Part shown: in pieces, positions 1-6,549 of the stretch
Layout of the letters: the number at the start of each line of letters is the position of its first letter
How positions within the stretch are numbered: position 1 is the first letter of the stretch
Source: Streptosporangiaceae bacterium
GTDB lineage: Bacteria > Actinomycetota > Actinomycetes > Streptosporangiales > Streptosporangiaceae
Reading direction: 5' to 3'
DNA: 16,967 nt
Assembly (NCBI GenBank): GCA_030039095.1
Contig: JASHQP010000427.1
Span: 1 to 16,967 of the forward strand
Notes under the pieces: generated by a model
What the model saw: only the letters and a program-made list of their open reading frames with translations
Told to the model about the DNA's origin: nothing
Databases searched by the model: none
Program-made: the position numbers and the translations under genes

Positions 1-5
1 ACAGC

Positions 6-194
6 ATGAAGATCTCGGTCGATCTCGAGCTTTGCCAGAGCAACGGCCAGTGCTGCTACGCAGCGCCGGAGATCTTCGACCTCGGCGAGGATGGCACGCT
101 GACGTTCACCGCCGAGCCCGACGGCGCGCTGCGCGAGGCGGCCGAGGATGCCGTGCTGGCCTGCCCGGTGCAGGCGATCAGCATCGAGGGCTAG
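6..194 (+). CDS. P450-type ferredoxin, 62 aa
   Basis: Small soluble iron-sulfur ferredoxin that would pass single electrons from a ferredoxin reductase to a partner oxygenase, in actinomycetes usually a cytochrome P450. The cluster ligands visible are Cys10, Cys16 and Cys53, the last in a C-P motif near the C-terminus. The position where a fourth cysteine would sit, between Cys10 and Cys16, is Asn13. That pattern is known from actinobacterial P450 ferredoxins, often with a 3Fe-4S cluster. Length (62 aa) and the acidic composition fit this family. The ATG lies only 5 bases inside the window, so its ribosome binding site and any upstream P450 gene are not visible. Its TAG stop overlaps the TAG stop of the convergent 83-aa gene in a shared CTAG. 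Family call is firm; the redox partner is inferred. Confidence 0.9.
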   Translation: MKISVDLELCQSNGQCCYAAPEIFDLGEDGTLTFTAEPDGALREAAEDAVLACPVQAISIEG

Positions 195-442
195 CGGTAG
201 CTGGCAGGCTCGTCGGCGGGGGACGTCCGGCGGACCGGTCCCTCGTACGCCCGGAACGCGGCGATCCGGCCGGACGGCGCTCGCCCGTAGACCAGACCGG
301 GCTTCAGCCCACTCCATCGCCCGTGCTGCGGCCACGCGGGGCTGGCCGCGGCGAAGCGCCCGGCGGTCACTGGCCCGAGAAACGGGTCATCGATCATGGA
401 CTGGCTGCGCAGGCGTGCGGCCAGGTCTCCGGCTGCGCTCAT
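191..442 (-). CDS. Hypothetical protein, 83 aa, last gene of the bicupin/monooxygenase run
   Basis: I do not recognise this protein. It has an ATG preceded by a strong GGAGG ribosome binding site 8 bases upstream, and it begins 68 bp after the stop of the flavin monooxygenase gene on the same strand, so it is probably co-transcribed. The sequence is rich in Ala, Gly, Arg and Pro with three Trp/Tyr-containing patches (around residues 37, 43 and 52) and no signal peptide, membrane segment or Cys motif. The middle part (about residues 16-70, starting MIDDPF and ending AYEGP) looks like a compact folded domain rather than random translation. The longer reading frame upstream runs through the monooxygenase gene in another frame and is not real. 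Its stop codon overlaps that of the ferredoxin. It may be an accessory protein of the monooxygenase, but that is inferred only from position. Confidence 0.6.
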   Translation of the reverse strand: MSAAGDLAARLRSQSMIDDPFLGPVTAGRFAAASPAWPQHGRWSGLKPGLVYGRAPSGRIAAFRAYEGPVRRTSPADEPASYR

Positions 443-510
443 CCGGCATTCCTCCTTCGCGCCTGGGCTGGCTCCCGGCGGATCGCCCCGCCTGGCCGCC
501 CGGTGGCCGG

Positions 511-1563
511 TCAGGCGGCGTCGTGGAAAGCGGGCAGCACCTCGTTCAGGAAGAGGCGCAGCGACTCCTCGGACTCGGCCAGGCTCATGTCGCCGATGGC
601 GGTGCCCACCATGAAGTAGCTGTCCGCGTTCTCGCCGGCGCGGGCCAGGAAGTAGTCGCGGACGGTCTGCGGCGACCCGCAGATGGCAACCTCTCGCTGC
701 AACGCGCCGGCGGCAGAGAACGGGATCGCCGGATCGTCGGGCAGCGGAGGCAGCGGGTCCTGCAGGTGCGGCGGCGCGGCGCTGCTGGACCGGCGCATCA
801 GGTTGTTGAGCGCGGTCACGTTGCGATAGGCAATGTCCCTGGCCTCCTCGTCGGTGCGGGCCACCACGAGGAATTGAGAACATGCCAGCGTGGCGTCGGA
901 CGACCGGGGGTTGAGGCGGTCTCCCGACGCGAGCCCGGCGCCGATGAACTCCTGGTAGGAAGCCCGCTGCGCCGCATTGGGCGGAGTCGGGACCACCGCG
1001 TTGAAGCCGTTGAGCCCCGCGTACTCGATGTTGCCCGGATACCAGATCGGCACGCCAGGCTTCTGGTAGGTCTCCATCGATAGCTCGGCTTCCGGGAACG
1101 TGTAGTACGTCCGGCCCTGCGTGTTCATGCGCCCAGTGGTCAGCGCGCTCAAGATCAGCTCGAGGATCTCCTGGAAGCGTCCGCGGGCTTCGTCAGCCGG
1201 GTGGCCAAAGAAGTTCTGCTCGAACGGTGAGATGCCCCGGCCCACGCCCAGTTCCAGGCGGCCCCGGCTGAGCTGGTCCACCATGCAGATTTCCTCGGCC
1301 AGGCGGAGCGGATGGTGCAGCGGCAAGCAGGCGACCATGGTGCCGAGCCTGATGCGTTCGGTCTCTCGCGCAAGCGCCGCCAGCCAGACCAGCTGCGACG
1401 GCGCCATAGCGAGGCGGTGGCCATGGTGCTCGGCGACGTAATAGCCGTGAACACCCGCTCCCTCCGCCCGGACAACGGCGGCGATGCGCCTCTCGTACAG
1501 CTCGTGCAAAGCCGTGCCCGGAGGCCTCGTCATGTGATCAAAGAGGCCAAACTTGACGCCCAC
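511..1563 (-). CDS. LLM-class (bacterial luciferase-like) flavin-dependent monooxygenase, 350 aa
   Basis: Member of the luciferase-like TIM-barrel family, which uses reduced FMN or F420 to oxygenate or dehydrogenate small organic substrates. Seen: an N-terminal FGLFDH beta-strand motif (residues 5-10), a YYVAEHH segment (41-47) as in luciferase-type enzymes, the RIRLGTMV strand (70-77), and VDQLSRGRLELGVGRG (95-110), the family's most recognisable block. A length of about 350 aa is normal. I chose GTG at 1563 because AAAGG and GGCGG precede it and the barrel's first strand follows at once. The frame stays open to 1701, but that stretch does not look like this family and contains the promoter at 1622-1650. 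It is flanked by a bicupin gene upstream and an 83-aa unknown downstream on the same strand. Substrate and cofactor choice (FMN or F420) cannot be read from the sequence. Confidence 0.9.
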   Translation of the reverse strand: MGVKFGLFDHMTRPPGTALHELYERRIAAVVRAEGAGVHGYYVAEHHGHRLAMAPSQLVWLAALARETERIRLGTMVACLPLHHPLRLAEEICMVDQLSRGRLELGVGRGISPFEQNFFGHPADEARGRFQEILELILSALTTGRMNTQGRTYYTFPEAELSMETYQKPGVPIWYPGNIEYAGLNGFNAVVPTPPNAAQRASYQEFIGAGLASGDRLNPRSSDATLACSQFLVVARTDEEARDIAYRNVTALNNLMRRSSSAAPPHLQDPLPPLPDDPAIPFSAAGALQREVAICGSPQTVRDYFLARAGENADSYFMVGTAIGDMSLAESEESLRLFLNEVLPAFHDAA

Positions 1564-1621
1564 CGCGCCGCCTTTCGCGCTCAGCAACCGCCACGGCGCC
1601 AGCCGCGATCTGATACATGAC

Positions 1622-1650
1622 AATATAGATTCTGAAACATCAATTGTCGA
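1622..1650 (-). promoter_or_regulatory. Near-consensus sigma70-type promoter for the flavin monooxygenase gene
   Basis: Read on the minus strand, TCGACA (1650-1645) and TATATT (1627-1622) are separated by exactly 17 bases, one mismatch from each consensus hexamer. Transcription would begin near 1615 and give a leader of about 50 bases before the GTG at 1563. An inverted repeat, GACAAT (1619-1624) and ATTGTC (1643-1648), spans the -10 and -35 elements and could be a repressor site. The stretch is clearly AT-richer than its surroundings. The promoter call rests on sequence only; operator function is inferred. Confidence 0.6.
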
Positions 1651-1672
1651 TACGCGGCGGCTTTTGCGGGTA

Positions 1673-2461
1673 TCAGCAGACCGGTCCGGCGGCGGGTGCA
1701 CCGGTCCCGGGCCGGACGCCTGCCGTGGTCATGTCGAGCACGTCCTCGGCCGGCCGGCCCGGATCGTCGCGTCCGGCGGCCGGTGTGGGCAGCAGCAGCA
1801 TCAGGTAGCGGGCCGCCTCGGCGCCGCTGTTCCGCACCGCGTGCGGAACGCCCGCGGGCAGCACCGCGAGCGTTCGCCGCGGGGCGGTCATGCGGCTGCC
1901 CGCCGCCCACACATCGAGCGTCCCGGCCAGAACGTACAGCAGCCGGTCGGTCTCGTGTATCCGCATCCCGGGGCGGTCCTTGCCGGGCTGCTCCGTGGAG
2001 ACCCGTGCGGCGCAGCTGCGAGTGCCCGGTTCGGTCAGCCAGTGCTCCCGGTCGCAGGGCTGGCCGGCGGGACCGGGCGCGACGTAATAGCCCGTCGGGC
2101 CGTCGCACGAGTCGGTGAGCGTGTACACGGGACGGAACGGCGGCGGCGCCGGGGCCAGGATCTCCAGGTGCAGTTCCGCGGCGGGACCTATGTTGCGGTT
2201 CTCGTGCGGCGTCCCGGCGGGAATGTAGACGAGGCTGCCCGGGGTGGCTCCGACCTCGTCATGCCCCAGCCGGACCTGCATGGCCCCCGAAAGCACGTAG
2301 TAGAGCTGGTCCACCTCGTGCGTGTGCCGGGGCAGGGCCCCGCAGCCAGCCGGGACCCGTCCCGCCATGGCCCAGGCGCTCTCCAGCCTGCACAGCATGC
2401 GTGGCTCGAACCGGTCATCGGGAAACGTCGACTCCGCAGGTGTCTGCCGCAGAAACCGCAC
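1673..2461 (-). CDS. Two-domain cupin (bicupin) protein, about 262 aa
   Basis: Duplicated cupin beta-barrel protein, of the type found among dioxygenases and metal-dependent isomerases or decarboxylases. The first cupin carries an H-T-H motif followed by Q where the canonical Glu would be (HTHEVDQ), and a complete second motif, PG-x5-P-x-G-x2-H-x3-N. Its metal site therefore looks nearly intact. The second cupin has Arg in place of the first His (RIHETDR) and Arg at the Glu position, while keeping P-x-G-x2-H-x3-N, so it may not bind metal. The start is uncertain: GTG 2461 has GGAG seven bases upstream and leaves both domains whole, but the frame is open to ATGs at 2614 and 2635, close to the divergent MFS gene. 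It lies 109 bp upstream of the flavin monooxygenase on the same strand. It may act on the monooxygenase substrate or product; the reaction is unknown. Confidence 0.82.
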   Translation of the reverse strand: MRFLRQTPAESTFPDDRFEPRMLCRLESAWAMAGRVPAGCGALPRHTHEVDQLYYVLSGAMQVRLGHDEVGATPGSLVYIPAGTPHENRNIGPAAELHLEILAPAPPPFRPVYTLTDSCDGPTGYYVAPGPAGQPCDREHWLTEPGTRSCAARVSTEQPGKDRPGMRIHETDRLLYVLAGTLDVWAAGSRMTAPRRTLAVLPAGVPHAVRNSGAEAARYLMLLLPTPAAGRDDPGRPAEDVLDMTTAGVRPGTGAPAAGPVC

Positions 2462-2645
2462 CAGAGAACTCCATGTGCCGGGGACGTGGCTGAGATGCGT
2501 CCGCCACTGCTGGCCGGCGCGGACAGCAGGAGGAACTTCAGACGCGAGATTTACAATACCAATAGCGCTATCTGATGGATCAGTTCGCTTCGGATACGTC
2601 GCTGTCCCGGGCATTGACCCCGAGCGCCCGGGCAAGACAGAAGCA
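2462..2645. promoter_or_regulatory. Divergent intergenic region, bicupin / MFS
   Basis: This 184-bp region separates the proposed starts of the bicupin (-) and MFS exporter (+) genes and must hold both promoters if those starts are right. The part at about 2545-2580 is AT-rich for this genome and includes the 10-bp palindrome ATAGCGCTAT (2562-2571). No convincing -35/-10 pair was found on either strand, and 10-bp palindromes are common by chance, so the operator idea is weak. Confidence 0.3.
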
Positions 2646-4151
2646 ATGACAACCTCTAGCGTTCGGGCTGGTCAGCGGCTCACTCTGGCTGCCGCATGCT
2701 TGGCGCAGGGCATGATGGTGCTCGATGTCCTGATTGTCAGCGTCGCTCTTCCGGCGATGCAGCGGGAACTCCGGCTGTCGCCGAGTGGCTTGGAGTGGGT
2801 CGTCAGCTCGTATGCGCTGGTCCTGGCGGCGCTGATTCCGTCCGGTGGCGCGCTGGGTGATCATTTCGGGCGCAAGCGCATCTTTGTGGCCGGTCTGGCG
2901 CTGTTCACGCTCGCCTCGGTTGGCTGTGCGCTCTCGGCCTCCGGCGGGATGCTGATCGCGTTCCGGGTGATCCAGGGGATTGGCGGCGCTGTCATGTCGT
3001 CGCTCACGCTCGCCTTGATCTCGGGGGCCTACCCGCCGGAAGCCAGAAGCGGGCCGATCGGGCTGTGGGCAGCGGTCAGCGGCCTGGCCGTCGCCGGCGG
3101 GAGCGTCGTCGGCGGGCTGCTGCTGTCCGTCTTCTCCTGGTCATCGATCTTCTGGGTCAACGTCCCGATCGGGGTGCTCGCCATCGCGATCTCCGCGGCC
3201 GGGGTCACCGAATCCCGGGAGAGCGCGCCCCGGCCCCTCGACGTGCCCGGCGTGATGCTCAGCGCCCTTGGCCTGTTCCTGGTGGCCTTCGGTCTGGTCT
3301 ATTCGGCCGATGCCGGCTGGAACTCGCCGGCCGTGGCCGGCTGCATCGCGGCCGGCGTGGCCGTCGGCGTGGCCTTCGCGGCACGGGAACGCCGGACCAA
3401 GTCACCGATGGCGCCGCCAGCGCTGCTGCGGACCAGGAGCTTCGCCACGGCGTGCGGCGTGTACCTGCTGGCGTATCTCGCTTTCTCGGGCTTCATCTAC
3501 TACGTCACCCTGTACTTCCAGAACGTGCAGCGCTGGTCCGCGCTGCACACCGGGCTGTCGTGGCTGCTGTTCTGCATCCCGTACTTTGCGGTGGCGCAGC
3601 GCAGGCGCCAGCTCGCCCGCTGGCTGCCGGAGGCCCCGGCGGTCGGCTGGGGGTGCGTGATCGCGGCCGCTGGCATGCTCGCCATGAGCCAGCTGACGAC
3701 CACCAGCACGTTCGCGCTGCCCGCGGTCAGCTACGTCCTGGTGGGCGTCGGCTTCGGGCTCATGGTCCCGGCGGGCTCCGCGGCCGCCATGGCCGAGGTG
3801 CCGCCGGATTCGTCCGGCATCGGGTCTGGGCTGTTCAACGCCTGCCGTCAGATCGGAACCGCGATGGGGCTGGCGATCCTCGGCTCGATCGCGAGCAGCA
3901 TCATCGTCGCCGACTGGCGGAGCCGGGTTCGCTCCTTCGCCCCGGCCGAGCGGCCCGGTGCCACCGGGCTCAGCGCCGACGTCGCCGGTGGCCAGATCAA
4001 GCCGGTCACCGCCGCGCTCGGCGCGCACGCGCACGGCCCTGCGGTCGCGTCATACCTGCAGGGATTCGAGGTGGCGCTGATGGCAGCCAGCGTGATCCTG
4101 ATAGCGGCCGGCGCGCTCGGTTTCCTCGGACTGAGGCACCTTCGCTCCTGA
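2646..4151 (+). CDS. MFS transporter, DHA2 (EmrB/QacA-type) drug:H+ antiporter, 501 aa
   Basis: Inner-membrane proton-driven exporter. Seen: motif D1-like LDVLIVSVALP at residues 26-36 in the first membrane helix, motif A GALGDHFGRKR (68-78) in the loop between helices 2 and 3, an R-V-I-Q-G-I-G-G segment in helix 4 (107-114), and antiporter motif C-like GLAVAGGSVVGG (147-158) in helix 5. Length of about 500 aa and the many hydrophobic stretches fit the 14-helix DHA2 family. ATG 2646 is chosen because the first helix follows directly; the open frame back to 2322 overlaps the bicupin gene and looks non-coding. Its ribosome binding site is weak (GACAGAAG just upstream). It ends 8 bp before the convergent RecQ-like gene's stop. 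As the divergent neighbour of the monooxygenase/bicupin genes it probably exports their product or the inducing compound; this is inference. Confidence 0.92.
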   Translation: MTTSSVRAGQRLTLAAACLAQGMMVLDVLIVSVALPAMQRELRLSPSGLEWVVSSYALVLAALIPSGGALGDHFGRKRIFVAGLALFTLASVGCALSASGGMLIAFRVIQGIGGAVMSSLTLALISGAYPPEARSGPIGLWAAVSGLAVAGGSVVGGLLLSVFSWSSIFWVNVPIGVLAIAISAAGVTESRESAPRPLDVPGVMLSALGLFLVAFGLVYSADAGWNSPAVAGCIAAGVAVGVAFAARERRTKSPMAPPALLRTRSFATACGVYLLAYLAFSGFIYYVTLYFQNVQRWSALHTGLSWLLFCIPYFAVAQRRRQLARWLPEAPAVGWGCVIAAAGMLAMSQLTTTSTFALPAVSYVLVGVGFGLMVPAGSAAAMAEVPPDSSGIGSGLFNACRQIGTAMGLAILGSIASSIIVADWRSRVRSFAPAERPGATGLSADVAGGQIKPVTAALGAHAHGPAVASYLQGFEVALMAASVILIAAGALGFLGLRHLRS

Positions 4152-4159
4152 CCGCGCCG

Positions 4160-4639
4160 TCACCGCACGGGCGCCGGCACGAACCTCGCGATTTGGCCGG
4201 CTACCGCGTCCGGGTTGTCGACCGGGACGAACAGATCGCGGTAGCCGTGCTCGTCGAACAGCACCGTGACGTGGTCGCGGTCGTAGCGCTGCACCGTGCC
4301 CTCGCCCCAGTGACCGCCTGCCACGCGGGTGCCCACGGCGAACGGCTCCCCGGGCGGGGTGGCCTCGCCGGGCTCGAGGTCGTTGTCACGGACGATGGCC
4401 GGCAGGCCAGCCGCGCGCAAATGGGCGAGCTGGCCGTCCTGCAGCGCGATCAGCGGCGAGATGACCACGGTCGGGCCGGTCCGCAGCAGCCCCGCCAGCT
4501 CGTAGATCGCCGATTTCCCGCCGCCGGCCGGCAGCACGGCCAGCACGTCCCGGCCACCGGCCAGCGCCTCGATCGCGGGCAGCTGGCCGGGGCGAAGCCG
4601 CGCATAGCCCAGCCGATCTCGGGCGAGCTCCTCGATCAC
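4160..4639 (-). CDS. RecQ-like protein with the helicase core internally deleted, 159 aa
   Basis: The first part matches the start of a RecQ-family DNA helicase: motif 0 LRPGQ (residues 15-19), Walker A PAGGGKS (37-43, Ala where RecQ usually has Thr), and motif Ia VVISPLIALQ (58-67). The sequence then jumps at about residue 88 to a C-terminal tail, GTRVAGGHWGEGTVQ (103-117) and VTVLFDE-x-GY (124-133). This is the small beta domain that ends actinobacterial RecQ-like proteins. The DEAH box, motifs III-VI and the zinc-binding region are absent, so it cannot be a working helicase; full-length relatives are several hundred residues longer. The GTG start overlaps the TGA stop of the HTH gene (GTGA), indicating translational coupling. 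The frame is clean, so it is either a recent in-frame deletion or a maintained short ATP-binding protein. Confidence 0.75.
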   Translation of the reverse strand: MIEELARDRLGYARLRPGQLPAIEALAGGRDVLAVLPAGGGKSAIYELAGLLRTGPTVVISPLIALQDGQLAHLRAAGLPAIVRDNDLEPGEATPPGEPFAVGTRVAGGHWGEGTVQRYDRDHVTVLFDEHGYRDLFVPVDNPDAVAGQIARFVPAPVR

Positions 4640-4899
4640 GGCTGCGCCGGCGCCGCGCCCTGGCCCGGGCCTTCGGCCGCGCGGGAGCGCCCGACCTGAG
4701 ACAGCCAGTCGGCGGCGCCGAAGTTGCGGCGCAAGGTCTCGCCGTTCGGCGTTCCGCCGAGCGCCGCCGAGATCCGGTCCCAGGACCAGCCTGCCGCCCG
4801 GGCTTCGCGTACCGCCGCCGCGATCGTGTTCCGGGCGACCCGCCGGGCGTCCACCGCGGACTCGAACAGTTCCTCGACCGTGGCCATGCCACAAAGCAT
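4636..4899 (-). CDS. Small helix-turn-helix protein, 87 aa
   Basis: Probable DNA-binding protein, likely a transcriptional regulator. The segment at about residues 25-60 (REARAAGWSWDRISAALGG followed by a basic LRRNFG) has the helix-turn-helix rhythm seen in many small actinobacterial regulators, where W-x-x-I-x-x-A-L-G forms the turn and recognition helix follows. The C-terminal 20 residues are Ala/Gly/Pro-rich and look disordered. Two starts are possible: ATG 4899, which sits 6 bases after a CATAAT -10 element and would give a leaderless mRNA, and ATG 4887. Both lie inside a cluster of TGCCACA half-sites, suggesting autoregulation. It overlaps the RecQ-like gene by 4 bases (GTGA). I cannot name the family; the HTH assignment is by eye. 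Confidence 0.7.
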   Translation of the reverse strand: MLCGMATVEELFESAVDARRVARNTIAAAVREARAAGWSWDRISAALGGTPNGETLRRNFGAADWLSQVGRSRAAEGPGQGAAPAQP

Positions 4900-4915
4900 G
4901 CCACATTATGTGGCA
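4880..4915. promoter_or_regulatory. Palindromic operator candidate between HTH gene and methyltransferase
   Basis: A perfect 17-bp palindrome occupies 4899-4915 (TGCCACAT, T, ATGTGGCA). A second inverted repeat, GTGGC-CAT-GCCAC, lies at 4880-4892. The 9-mer CATGCCACA is directly repeated at 4885-4893 and 4897-4905, 12 bp apart. The result is four half-sites in 36 bp, covering both possible HTH start codons and the minus-strand -10 element CATAAT (4910-4905). It lies 32 bp upstream of the divergent methyltransferase start, so one bound protein could control both genes. Binding by the HTH protein itself is an inference. Confidence 0.6.
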
Positions 4916-4946
4916 ATATTCGAGCAGGCCTCGGTAGGATGGCGGA

Positions 4947-5786
4947 ATGTCCTCACCGCAGGTGCCCGAGATTCACCGCGACCGGCGGGTCGCCGAGTCG
5001 TTCGGCGGGGACGCCGAACGCTACGACCGCACCCGCCCTGCCTATCCCGATGCCCTCGTACAGCGCATCATCGCCGCCAGCCCCGGGCGCCACGTCCTGG
5101 ACGCCGGCTGCGGGACCGGCATCGAGGCCCGGCAGTTCCAGGCGGCGGGCTGCAGGGTTCTCGGCGTCGAGCCCGACGCGCGGATGGCCGAGTTCGCGCG
5201 CGGGACCGGGGTCGAGGTCGAGGTGGCAACGCTGGAAGCCTGGGATCCGGTCGGCCGGCGGTTTGACGCGGTCATCGCCGGCACGGCGTGGCACTGGGTG
5301 GATCCGGTCACCGGGGCGGCCAAGGCGGCCCAGGTGCTGGGCCCGGGTGGCCTGATCGCGCCGTTCCACCACGTCTTCCAGACCCCGCCGGAGATACTGG
5401 ACGCCCTCGCCTCGGCCTACAGGAGGGCGGCGCCCGACTCCCCCGTCAGCTTCTCGTCGCTGGGGCAGGCCCTGGATGCCTATCAGGCGCTGTTCGACAA
5501 GATCGCTGACGGGATCCGCGTGGCGCGGCAATTCAGCGAGCCAGAGCAGTGGCGGTTCGACTGGGAGCGCACCTATACCCGCGAGGAGTGGCTGGACCAG
5601 CTGCCCACCCAGGGCCATCTCAACCTGCTCCCGCCGGACAAGCTGGCGGAGGTGCTGGACAGCGTCGGGGCCGCCATCGACGCTATGGGCGGCGGCTTCA
5701 CGATGCCATACGCCACGGTGGCGGTGACCGCGAAGCGGACTGGTGCTCCCAAAGAATTCCGCCTCCGCGGCGGAGGGCGCCGGTGA
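4947..5786 (+). CDS. Class I SAM-dependent methyltransferase, 279 aa
   Basis: Transfers a methyl group from S-adenosylmethionine to an unknown small-molecule acceptor. Seen: an N-terminal FGGDAERYDRTRPAYP segment (residues 19-34) typical of this methyltransferase group, motif I VLDAGCGTG (50-58) that holds SAM, acidic Glu75 at the end of strand 2 (VLGVEPD), and AGTAWHWVDP (111-120) at the motif II region, followed by LGPGGLIA as motif III. Length is normal for the family. The ATG is preceded by AGGATGGCGGA. Shares its upstream region and the palindromic operator candidate with the divergent HTH/RecQ-like pair. It ends 51 bp before pyrE on the same strand, so the two could be co-transcribed. 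Substrate unknown; the fold assignment is firm. Confidence 0.9.
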   Translation: MSSPQVPEIHRDRRVAESFGGDAERYDRTRPAYPDALVQRIIAASPGRHVLDAGCGTGIEARQFQAAGCRVLGVEPDARMAEFARGTGVEVEVATLEAWDPVGRRFDAVIAGTAWHWVDPVTGAAKAAQVLGPGGLIAPFHHVFQTPPEILDALASAYRRAAPDSPVSFSSLGQALDAYQALFDKIADGIRVARQFSEPEQWRFDWERTYTREEWLDQLPTQGHLNLLPPDKLAEVLDSVGAAIDAMGGGFTMPYATVAVTAKRTGAPKEFRLRGGGRR

Positions 5787-5837
5787 CAGGCTGGCCTGGC
5801 GCACAGCGGGACGACGAGGGTTTGGCATGATCGAGAC

Positions 5838-6380
5838 GTGTCAGGAAGCAGCCTGATCGAGCTGGCGCGCGACGTTGACGCGCGGTGCCGGCTGCGCGGC
5901 CGGTTCACGCTGCGTTCCGGCCAGGTCAGCAGCGATTACTTCGATAAATACCTGCTGGAGTCCGACCCGGGCCTGCTGCGGCGGGTCACGGACGAGATGG
6001 CCGGGCTGGTGCCACCGGGCACCGGTGCGCTCGCCGGGCTCGAGCTGGGCGGCGTCCCGCTCGCGGTCATGCTCAGCCAGGCCACCGGGATCCCGGCCCT
6101 GTTCGTGCGCAAGCAGGCCAAGACCTACGGCACGTGCCGGATCGCCGAGGGCGGCGACCCGGCGGGCCTGACGGTCGTGCTGGTCGAGGACGTGATCACC
6201 ACCGGCGGCGCGGTCATCCAGGCCGCCGGCGCGCTGCGTGACCTCGGTGCGTTTGTGAGCACCGTCATCTGCGCGATCGACCGCTCACCGCGCGGCAGCA
6301 GCCGCCTGGCCGCCGCCGGGATCGTGGTCCAGCCGGTCCTGAGCAAAGACCTGCTCGACTCCGTGACCGCGCCTAGCTGA
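5838..6380 (+). CDS. pyrE: Orotate phosphoribosyltransferase, 180 aa
   Basis: Catalyses orotate + PRPP to orotidine 5'-phosphate + pyrophosphate, the fifth step of pyrimidine synthesis, in the cytoplasm. Seen: GRFTLRSGQ-x-S-x-DYFDKY (residues 21-38), the conserved N-terminal region that contacts orotate and PRPP; FVRKQAKTYGT (89-99) with the catalytic-loop lysines; and the PRPP-binding motif VVLVEDVITTGGA (113-125). Length is typical. The start is GTG 5838; the nearby ATG at 5827 is in another frame and no strong ribosome binding site precedes the GTG. Not next to other pyr genes here. A broken VOC-type gene begins 17 bp after its stop. An orotate phosphoribosyltransferase-like enzyme with another base specificity is possible but less likely. 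Confidence 0.9.
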   Translation: MSGSSLIELARDVDARCRLRGRFTLRSGQVSSDYFDKYLLESDPGLLRRVTDEMAGLVPPGTGALAGLELGGVPLAVMLSQATGIPALFVRKQAKTYGTCRIAEGGDPAGLTVVLVEDVITTGGAVIQAAGALRDLGAFVSTVICAIDRSPRGSSRLAAAGIVVQPVLSKDLLDSVTAPS

Positions 6381-6396
6381 CGCCTAGGCTGTCTTG

Positions 6397-6549
6397 ATGA
6401 GTCACCACAGCAGGCTGTCCAAGATCGTGATCGACGTCCCGCCAGCCGACCACGACCGCGAGGTCGCGTTGATCCGCGCGCCGCTACGGGAGGCTGTCCA
6501 GCCGCACCGTCTCGAGCTGATCCGAGCCGAAATTCGAGACGAGCAGTAG
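6397..6549 (+). pseudogene. 5' fragment of a VOC (glyoxalase/bleomycin-resistance) family gene
   Basis: An ATG at 6397 opens a 50-codon frame whose first 23 or so residues (SRLSKIVIDVPPADHDREV) match by eye the conserved N-terminus of actinobacterial VOC-superfamily proteins, in which this segment is the first beta strand and is normally followed by a phenylalanine-tryptophan motif and over 100 more residues. Here the similarity stops near 6474. The rest of the frame to the TAG at 6547-6549 runs antisense through the end of the lipoprotein gene. The remaining 3' part is nowhere in the window. It is best read as a gene start left after a deletion or rearrangement that brought the lipoprotein gene against it. 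Confidence 0.6.

Noticed and set aside
148..1083. Long plus-strand frame (311 codons) through the monooxygenase region
   Set aside because: Arg/Ala/Gly-rich translation with no domain, antisense to a clear LLM-family gene.
1564..1701. N-terminal extension of the monooxygenase gene to 1701
   Set aside because: Contains the near-consensus promoter and overlaps the bicupin stop; the family fold starts after GTG 1563.
2562..2571. 10-bp palindrome ATAGCGCTAT as a definite operator
   Set aside because: About 16 such palindromes are expected by chance in a window this long; kept only as part of the intergenic note.
2322..2645. N-terminal extension of the MFS gene to 2322
   Set aside because: Overlaps the bicupin gene and lacks transporter-like sequence; ATG 2646 precedes the first helix directly.
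3065..4699. 544-codon plus-strand frame across the MFS and RecQ-like genes
   Set aside because: Arg/Gly-rich shadow that spans the ends of two real genes on opposite strands.
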